Position numbers and translations under genes: made by a program. A DNA stretch of 64,000 nucleotides from positions 6,572,001 through 6,636,000 of the forward strand of contig NZ_QBDT01000001.1 in the NCBI RefSeq assembly GCF_004124325.1. The letters run 5' to 3'. Numbering within the stretch: position 1 is the first letter of the stretch; each line of letters starts with the position of its first letter. Positions 57,197-64,000 of this stretch are shown one piece after another. The notes beneath the pieces are model-generated. The model did no database searches, was not told the origin of the DNA, and saw only the letters and a list, made by a program, of their open reading frames with translations. Source of the DNA: Streptomyces sp. L2. Lineage in GTDB: Bacteria > Actinomycetota > Actinomycetes > Streptomycetales > Streptomycetaceae.

Positions 57197-58129
57197 ATGA
57201 AGCTCGTCTTCGCCGGTACCCCCGAGGTCGCCGTTCCCGCTCTGGACGCCCTGATCGCCTCCGGGCGGCACGAGGTGGCCGCCGTCGTCACGCGGCCCGA
57301 CGCGCCGGCCGGCCGGGGCCGCAGGCTGATCGCGTCCCCCGTGGCCGAGCGGGCCGAGGAAGCCGGGATCGAGGTGCTCAAGCCCCGCAGGCCGCGGGAC
57401 CCGGAGTTCCTGGAACGGCTGACGGAGATCGCCCCGGACTGCTGCCCCGTCGTCGCCTACGGCGCCCTGCTGCCCCGCGTCGCCCTGGACATCCCGGCAC
57501 ACGGCTGGGTCAACCTGCACTTCTCCCTGCTGCCCGCCTGGCGCGGTGCCGCGCCCGTGCAGCACTCCCTCATGGCCGGCGACGAGATCACCGGAGCCTC
57601 CACCTTCCTCATCGAGGAGGGCCTCGACTCCGGGCCCGTCTACGGCACCGTGACGGAGGAGGTCCGCCCCACCGACACCAGCGGTGACCTGCTCACCCGG
57701 CTCGCCTTCGCCGGGGCGGGACTGCTCGCGGCGACCATGGACGGCATCGCCGACGGCACCCTGAAGGCCGTGCCGCAGCCGGCCGAGGGCATCACCGTCG
57801 CACCGAAGATCACCGTCGAGGACGCCCAGGTCCACTGGACCGCGCCGGCGCTCCGGGTCGACCGGGTGGTGCGCGGCTGCACCCCGGCGCCCGGCGCCTG
57901 GACCGTGTTCCGGGGCGAGCGGCTCAAGCTCATCCAGGTCACGCCCGTCCCCGAGCGGACCGACCTCGCCCCCGGCCGGCTCGCCGTCGGCAAGAACAGC
58001 GTCCACGTGGGCACCGGGTCGTACGCCGTGGAGCTGCTGTGGGTGCAGGCGCAGGGCAAGAAGCCGATGCGGGCGGCCGACTGGGCGCGCGGCGTGCGCA
58101 TCGCCGAGGGCGAGACGCTCGGCGGCTGA
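57197..58129 (+). CDS. fmt: Methionyl-tRNA formyltransferase
   Basis: The 310-residue enzyme formylates initiator Met-tRNA. The catalytic block [20 protein letters not shown] and the N-terminal [16 protein letters not shown] are typical. ATG at 57197 is well placed. rsmB follows after 95 bp, a conserved pair. Confidence 0.95.
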   Translation: MKLVFAGTPEVAVPALDALIASGRHEVAAVVTRPDAPAGRGRRLIASPVAERAEEAGIEVLKPRRPRDPEFLERLTEIAPDCCPVVAYGALLPRVALDIPAHGWVNLHFSLLPAWRGAAPVQHSLMAGDEITGASTFLIEEGLDSGPVYGTVTEEVRPTDTSGDLLTRLAFAGAGLLAATMDGIADGTLKAVPQPAEGITVAPKITVEDAQVHWTAPALRVDRVVRGCTPAPGAWTVFRGERLKLIQVTPVPERTDLAPGRLAVGKNSVHVGTGSYAVELLWVQAQGKKPMRAADWARGVRIAEGETLGG

Positions 58130-58224
58130 GGCCTGCCCGATGGGGGTGGCAACGGTGTGCCGCCGTACGCTGGAGCCACACCCCTTCTCGTCTCCTCCCC
58201 GTTTCTCAACCGGAGCACCTTTTC

Positions 58225-59652
58225 GTGACTGAGCAGTCCCGGCGGCCCCGCAGGCCGGCCAAGCCCTACCGGCGTCCGCAGAAGGACCCCGTCCGCATCC
58301 TCGCCTTCGAGGCACTGCGCGCGGTGGACGAGCGGGACGCGTACGCCAACCTCGTGCTGCCGCCGCTGCTGCGCAAGGCGCGGGAGAAGGAGGGGCCGGA
58401 CAAGTTCGACGCGCGGGACGCGGCCCTGGCCACCGAGCTGGTGTACGGGACGCTGCGCCGGCAGGGGACGTACGACGCCGTCATCGCCGCCTGTGTCGAC
58501 CGGCCGCTGCGCGAGGTCGACCCGCCGGTGCTCGACGTGCTGAGCCTCGGCGTCCACCAGCTCCTCGGCACCCGGATCCCGACGCACGCCGCCGTGTCCG
58601 CCTCCGTCGAGCTGGCCCGGGTCGTCCTCGGCGACGGCCGGGCGAAGTTCGTCAACGCCGTCCTGCGCAAGGTCGCCCAGCACGATCTCGACGGTTGGCT
58701 GGAGAAGGTCGCGCCCCCCTACGACGAGGACCCCGAGGACCACCTCGCCGTCGTGCACTCGCACCCGCGCTGGGTCGTCTCCGCCCTGTGGGACTCGCTC
58801 GGCGGCGGACGGGCCGGCATCGAGGACCTGCTGGAGGCCGACAACGAGCGGCCCGAGGTCACCCTCGTCGCCCGGCCCGGCCGGTCCACCCCGGAGGAAC
58901 TCCTCGCCGAGGACGCCGCCGTACCCGGCCGCTGGTCGCCGTACGCGGTGCGGCTCGCCGAGGGCGGCGAACCCGGCGCCGTCGAGGCCGTGCGCGAAGG
59001 GCGGGCCGGCGTGCAGGACGAGGGCAGCCAGCTCGTCGCGCTCGCGCTCGCGAACGCCCCGCTGGACGGCCCCGACGCCATGTGGCTCGACGGGTGCGCC
59101 GGCCCCGGCGGAAAGGCCGCCCTGCTCGCCGCCCTCGCCGCCAAGCGCGGGGCGGTGCTGCTCGCCTCCGAGAAGCAGCCGCACCGGGCCGGTCTGGTCG
59201 CCAAGGCGCTGGCCGGAAACCCCGGTCCGTACCAGGTCATCGCCGCCGACGGCACCCGGCCGCCGTGGCGGTCCGGCACCTTCGACCGGGTCCTGGTCGA
59301 CGTGCCCTGCACGGGTCTCGGCGCCCTGCGCCGCCGCCCCGAGGCCCGCTGGCGCCGCCGCCCCGAGGACCTGGACAACTTCGCCCCGCTGCAGCGTTCG
59401 CTGCTGCGCACGGCTCTGGACTCGGTCCGGGTCGGCGGTGTGGTCGCCTACGTCACCTGCTCCCCCCACCTCGCCGAGACCCGCGCGGTGGTCTCCGACG
59501 TCCTCAAACACCACCCCGGCACCGACCTCCTCGACGCCCGCCCCCTCCTCCCCGGCGTCCCCGCCCTGGGTGAAGGCCCCGACATCCAACTCTGGCCCCA
59601 CCTCCACGGCACAGACGCGATGTACCTGGCCCTGATCCGCAAAACAGCCTGA
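58225..59652 (+). CDS. rsmB: 16S rRNA m5C967 methyltransferase RsmB
   Basis: The 475-residue enzyme has a NusB-like RNA-binding domain (residues 15-160), then a SAM-dependent Fmu domain with DGCAGPGGKAALLA, the Pro-Cys motif DVPCTGLGALRRRP and the catalytic Cys in VTCSPHLAETR. GTG at 58225 follows CGGAGCACC; in-frame sequence upstream belongs to fmt. It works on the 30S subunit during assembly. Confidence 0.93.
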   Translation: MTEQSRRPRRPAKPYRRPQKDPVRILAFEALRAVDERDAYANLVLPPLLRKAREKEGPDKFDARDAALATELVYGTLRRQGTYDAVIAACVDRPLREVDPPVLDVLSLGVHQLLGTRIPTHAAVSASVELARVVLGDGRAKFVNAVLRKVAQHDLDGWLEKVAPPYDEDPEDHLAVVHSHPRWVVSALWDSLGGGRAGIEDLLEADNERPEVTLVARPGRSTPEELLAEDAAVPGRWSPYAVRLAEGGEPGAVEAVREGRAGVQDEGSQLVALALANAPLDGPDAMWLDGCAGPGGKAALLAALAAKRGAVLLASEKQPHRAGLVAKALAGNPGPYQVIAADGTRPPWRSGTFDRVLVDVPCTGLGALRRRPEARWRRRPEDLDNFAPLQRSLLRTALDSVRVGGVVAYVTCSPHLAETRAVVSDVLKHHPGTDLLDARPLLPGVPALGEGPDIQLWPHLHGTDAMYLALIRKTA

Positions 59653-59681
59653 CGGGAACTTTTCGACAGGCGGCAAGGGCA

Positions 59682-59750
59682 GCGCCCCTGAAAGGGGCGC
59701 GGGGCTGTATTGATTTGCGGCTCCGCCGCGTGGGCGCGACAAGCCCCCAC
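59682..59750 (+). repeat. Dispersed intergenic repeat copy
   Basis: GCGCCCCT-GAA-AGGGGCGC (59682-59700) followed by GGGGCTGTATTGAT and CGGCTCCGCCGC reproduces the units at 35613-35788. It is the only feature in the 177-bp gap between rsmB and rpe and can also act as a terminator. Confidence 0.8.
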
Positions 59751-59829
59751 CGGCCCGCAGCCGAAACCGCACCGGACCCACAACGGACCTGATTCGGCCG
59801 ACCGATGCGGAGCATGCAACCCTTGACCC

Positions 59830-60516
59830 ATGCCCGCGCAGATCAACCCCAGCATCCTGTCCGCCGACTTCGCCCGCCTCGCGGACGAGGCCAAGGCGGT
59901 CCACGGGGCCGACTGGCTCCACGTCGACGTGATGGACAACCATTTCGTCCCGAACCTCACGCTCGGCGTGCCGGTCGTGGAGTCCCTGGCCCGTGCGACG
60001 GACACCCCGCTGGACTGCCACCTGATGATCGAGGACCCCGACCGCTGGGCGCCGCAGTACGTGGAGGCGGGCGCCTCCTCGGTCACCTTCCACGTGGAGG
60101 CGGCCGCCGCGCCCGTGCGGCTCGCCCGGGAGATCCGCGCCAAGGGCGCCCGTGCCTCCATGGCCCTGAAGCCGGCGACGCCGATCGAGCCGTACGAGGA
60201 TCTCCTCCCGGAACTCGACATGCTGCTGATCATGACGGTCGAGCCGGGCTTCGGCGGGCAGGCGTTCCTGGACATCATGCTCCCGAAGATCCGCCGTACC
60301 CGTGAGCTGATCGCCAAGCACGGCCTGGAGATGTGGCTGCAGGTCGACGGCGGCGTGTCGGCCTCGACGATCGAGCAGTGCGCCGACGCGGGCGCCGACG
60401 TCTTCGTGGCCGGTTCCGCGGTGTACGGGGCGGAGGACCCCGCCGAGGCGGTGCGAGCGCTGCGTGACCAGGCCCGCACAGCGAGCGAGAAGGCGTCCTG
60501 GGTTTGCGGCCACTGA
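59830..60516 (+). CDS. rpe: Ribulose-phosphate 3-epimerase
   Basis: The 228-residue TIM-barrel enzyme interconverts ribulose 5-phosphate and xylulose 5-phosphate. The motifs [37 protein letters not shown] and [13 protein letters not shown] carry the two catalytic Asp and three metal-binding residues. ATG at 59830 is the family start. It is followed by a sugar-responsive regulator on the same strand. Confidence 0.95.
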   Translation: MPAQINPSILSADFARLADEAKAVHGADWLHVDVMDNHFVPNLTLGVPVVESLARATDTPLDCHLMIEDPDRWAPQYVEAGASSVTFHVEAAAAPVRLAREIRAKGARASMALKPATPIEPYEDLLPELDMLLIMTVEPGFGGQAFLDIMLPKIRRTRELIAKHGLEMWLQVDGGVSASTIEQCADAGADVFVAGSAVYGAEDPAEAVRALRDQARTASEKASWVCGH

Positions 60517-60630
60517 GCCACCGATACGTGAACAGCTGAGGGAACGGCGGCCATCAGGGCAGATCAAGTACGCCGAATCTGCAAGGATGGACGGCGAATC
60601 CAGAATGTGAACAGCAGTGAGGAGATCCCC

Positions 60631-61650
60631 GTGTCGGGTATGTCGGCGGGCCGGTCAGCCATGCGGATGGGACCCGCTGAGCTGGTGCAGGCGGCGGCCA
60701 TGGCCCGCCGCTTCTATCTCGAGGGCAAGTCCAAGATCCAGATCGCGGAGGAGTTCGGCGTCAGCCGGTTCAAGGTGGCCCGGGTCCTGGAGACGGCACT
60801 CGAACGGGATCTCGTACGCATCGAGATCCGGGTGCCGGCCGAGCTGGACGCCGAGCGCTCCGACGCGCTCCGCGCCCGCTACGGGCTGAGGCACGCCGTC
60901 GTGGTCGAGTCCCCGGCCGAGGCCGAGGAGACGCCCGACCCGGAGAACCTGGGCGAGGTCGCCGCCGACCTGCTCGGCGAACTCGTCAACGAGGGGGACG
61001 TTCTGGGGCTGGCCTGGGGCCGGTCCACCATCCACATGGCCGCGGCGCTGGACCGGCTGCCGCCGTGCACGGTGGTCCAGCTGACGGGTGTCTATGACGC
61101 CGGGACCGCCGAGCGCGGCTCCGTGGAGGCCGTGCGCCGCGCCGCGCAGGTCTCCGGCGGCGACGCCCACCCCATCTACGCGCCGATGCTGCTGCCGGAC
61201 GCGGCCACCGCGGCGGCGCTGCGCCACCAGACCGGGATCGCCCGGGCCTTCGAGTACTTCGACAAGGTCACCGTCGCCTGCGTCTCCATCGGCTCCTGGG
61301 AGCCCGGCATCTCCACGGTGCACGACATGCTCAGCGACGAGGAGCGCGCGCACTACGCCTCGCTCGGTGTCGCCGCCGAGATGTCCGCCCACCTGTTCGA
61401 CGCCGAGGGCCGCCGCATCGGGCGGGACCTGGGGGAGCGGTGCATCACGGTCAAGACCGACCAGCTCCGCCGTATCCCCGAGGTCGTGGCCATCGCGGGC
61501 GGCCAGCGCAAGGCGCCGGCCATCGACGCGGTGCTGCGGTCCGGGCTGGTCACCAGCCTGGTCACGGACACCTCCGCCGCCGACGTCCTGATGACGGCGG
61601 GCCCCACCCCGAAGCCCGCGCTCAGCCGCGCCGACCCCGACGGGCACTGA
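60631..61650 (+). CDS. SorC/DeoR-like sugar-binding transcriptional regulator
   Basis: The 339-residue protein has an N-terminal HTH (LVQAAAMARRFYLEGKSKIQ, IAEEFGVSRFKVARVLETAL) and a SorC-type phosphosugar-binding domain (DVLGLAWGRSTIHMAAAL, ending with VVAIAGGQRKAPAIDAVLRS). Family members sense phosphorylated sugars; a pentose-phosphate ligand would fit its position next to rpe, but this is inference. GTG at 60631 is preferred because GAGGAG lies 6 nt before; GTG at 60607 is also in frame. Confidence 0.87.
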   Translation: MSGMSAGRSAMRMGPAELVQAAAMARRFYLEGKSKIQIAEEFGVSRFKVARVLETALERDLVRIEIRVPAELDAERSDALRARYGLRHAVVVESPAEAEETPDPENLGEVAADLLGELVNEGDVLGLAWGRSTIHMAAALDRLPPCTVVQLTGVYDAGTAERGSVEAVRRAAQVSGGDAHPIYAPMLLPDAATAAALRHQTGIARAFEYFDKVTVACVSIGSWEPGISTVHDMLSDEERAHYASLGVAAEMSAHLFDAEGRRIGRDLGERCITVKTDQLRRIPEVVAIAGGQRKAPAIDAVLRSGLVTSLVTDTSAADVLMTAGPTPKPALSRADPDGH

Positions 61651-61699
61651 CCGCGGGTCGCCCCTCGTCGCGGCGGTACGGCCGTGGCAGCATCGACGC

Positions 61700-62125
61700 A
61701 TGCTGCCGCGGTTCGTTCCCCGGGTCCTCGCCGGCCTGCTGGTCTGCCTCGCGCTCCTGCTGACCGGCTGCGCCCACGGCACCGGCTCCCCGGCGCCGTC
61801 CGGCGCCTCCCCGTCAGCCGGTGCCACCACCCCCGCCTGGGCCCACGGCATGGCCACCGTCCAGGCGTCCCGGCTCCCCGCCGAGGCCCGGCGCACGCTG
61901 GCGCTCATCGACCGGGGCGGCCCCTACCCCTACGCCAAGGACGGCGTCGTGTTCGGGAACTTCGAGGGGCACCTGCCGAAGCACCCCCGCGGCTACTACC
62001 ACGAGTACACGGTGCGAACCCCCGGCTCGCGCGACCGCGGAGCACGGCGCATCGTCACCGGGCAGGGCGGGGAGATCTACTACACCGACGACCACTACGA
62101 CTCGTTCCGGGCGGTGCTGAGATGA
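61700..62125 (+). CDS. Secreted guanyl-specific ribonuclease (RNase Sa-like) with lipobox
   Basis: The 141-residue protein has a signal peptide ending LLLTGC, a lipoprotein-type box, a Ser/Pro/Ala-rich linker, and a microbial RNase N1/Sa domain. Catalytic Glu (GNFEGHLP), Arg (ARRIVTG) and His (DDHYDSF) match RNase Sa. The two Cys that form the RNase Sa disulfide are missing. It cuts RNA at guanine. The TGA overlaps the ATG of the barstar gene, which is an expected partner. Confidence 0.9.
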   Translation: MLPRFVPRVLAGLLVCLALLLTGCAHGTGSPAPSGASPSAGATTPAWAHGMATVQASRLPAEARRTLALIDRGGPYPYAKDGVVFGNFEGHLPKHPRGYYHEYTVRTPGSRDRGARRIVTGQGGEIYYTDDHYDSFRAVLR

Positions 62126-62505
62126 GCGACGGGCTGACCGGCAGGCACGTGGCCACGCTGGACCTGACCGGCGTCACGGACAAGGCGGGCCTGATGGACC
62201 GGGTCGCACGGGACCTCGCGCTGCCCGCCTGGTTCGGCCGCAACTGGGACGCGCTGGCCGACTCGCTCGCCGACCCCGGCGTCTGGCCGGCGGAGGCCGT
62301 GGACAGCGGACTCCTGCTCGTCGTCCTCGGCTGGCAGGGCTACGCCGCCGCGCGGCCCGAGGAGTGGGAGACCGCCCGGGACGTCTTCACCCAGGCCATG
62401 GCGACGACCCAGACCATGGCGGCTACACAGGCCATGCGGACGACACGAGCAACAGGGACGAACCCGGGACTCACCGTCGCCCTCGCCCTTGGAGGTTCCT
62501 CCTAG
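62122..62505 (+). CDS. Barstar-family RNase inhibitor with repeat insertion
   Basis: The 127-residue cytoplasmic protein should block the preceding RNase. The inhibitor helix LPAWFGRNWDALADSLAD keeps the two Asp residues that fill the RNase active site. Near the C-terminus three perfect-length 18-bp tandem repeats (62392-62445) encode QAMATT, QTMAAT and QAMRTT, displacing the last strand, so it is longer than the usual 90-110 residues. ATG at 62122 overlaps the RNase stop. Confidence 0.88.
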   Translation: MSDGLTGRHVATLDLTGVTDKAGLMDRVARDLALPAWFGRNWDALADSLADPGVWPAEAVDSGLLLVVLGWQGYAAARPEEWETARDVFTQAMATTQTMAATQAMRTTRATGTNPGLTVALALGGSS

Positions 62506-62569
62506 CCGGTCTCTGACCAGCCTGGATGTTCTGTCGGGGCATGACGGGGCCGTCGTCATGGGACAATGA

Positions 62570-64000
<1,431 letters not shown>

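Overview
The window is a 64 kb piece of a very GC-rich actinobacterial chromosome, almost certainly a Streptomyces core region. This is inferred from codon bias, frequent GTG/TTG starts, BldD, the actinobacterial nucleoid protein sIHF, and a gene order (yebC-ruvCAB-yajC-secDF-apt-relA ... alaS ... aro ... bldD-pyr ... metK-priA-fmt) that, from memory, matches S. coelicolor. Most of it is housekeeping DNA in tightly overlapping operons. 

Layout: 1-7.6 kb holds the end of pdxT, yebC, the Holliday-junction genes ruvCAB, the Sec accessory genes yajC-secD-secF and apt. From 8 to 15 kb come relA (ppGpp), a DUF349 protein, a membrane cyclophilin, an MBL-fold hydrolase and hisS. The stretch 15.0-19.4 kb looks accessory: a two-repeat type I-E-like CRISPR fragment, fused C-terminal stumps of a LuxR regulator and an FtsX-like permease, 89-bp tandem repeats, and an intact ABC exporter plus two-component system operon on the minus strand. 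From 19.4 to 30.7 kb are a VKOR-family protein, rarA, rpsD, a STAND-type ATPase, DUF948, alaS, ruvX and mltG. From 30.7 to 38 kb are the shikimate genes aroE, aroC, aroK and aroB, a P-loop kinase, an M24-fold protein, efp and nusB. From 38.2 to 49 kb are bldD and the complete UMP pathway (pyrR, pyrB, pyrC, carA, carB, pyrD, pyrF). From 49 to 58 kb are sIHF, gmk, rpoZ, coaBC, metK, priA, a small HTH protein and fmt. From 58 to 64 kb are rsmB, rpe, a SorC/DeoR-like regulator, a secreted guanyl-RNase with its barstar inhibitor, and the start of a guaB1-type gene that runs off the end.

Main unusual points. (1) Between metK and priA lie a tRNA 3' half and then a tRNA 5' half whose acceptor and anticodon stems pair perfectly with each other, the layout of a circularly permuted tRNA gene. 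(2) ruvC, rarA and priA carry the same TTGTCAGTG-N8-TAnnnT type promoter (C for the first T at rarA), the signature of the LexA-independent PafBC DNA-damage response; rarA and priA look leaderless from it. (3) A nine-unit 42-45 bp minisatellite begins at the priA stop codon and runs into a frameshifted 78-bp copy of coaBC. (4) A repeat-spacer-repeat CRISPR remnant follows hisS. (5) A PyrR-binding hairpin overlaps the pyrR ribosome binding site. Everything is read by eye; no database or folding search was run.
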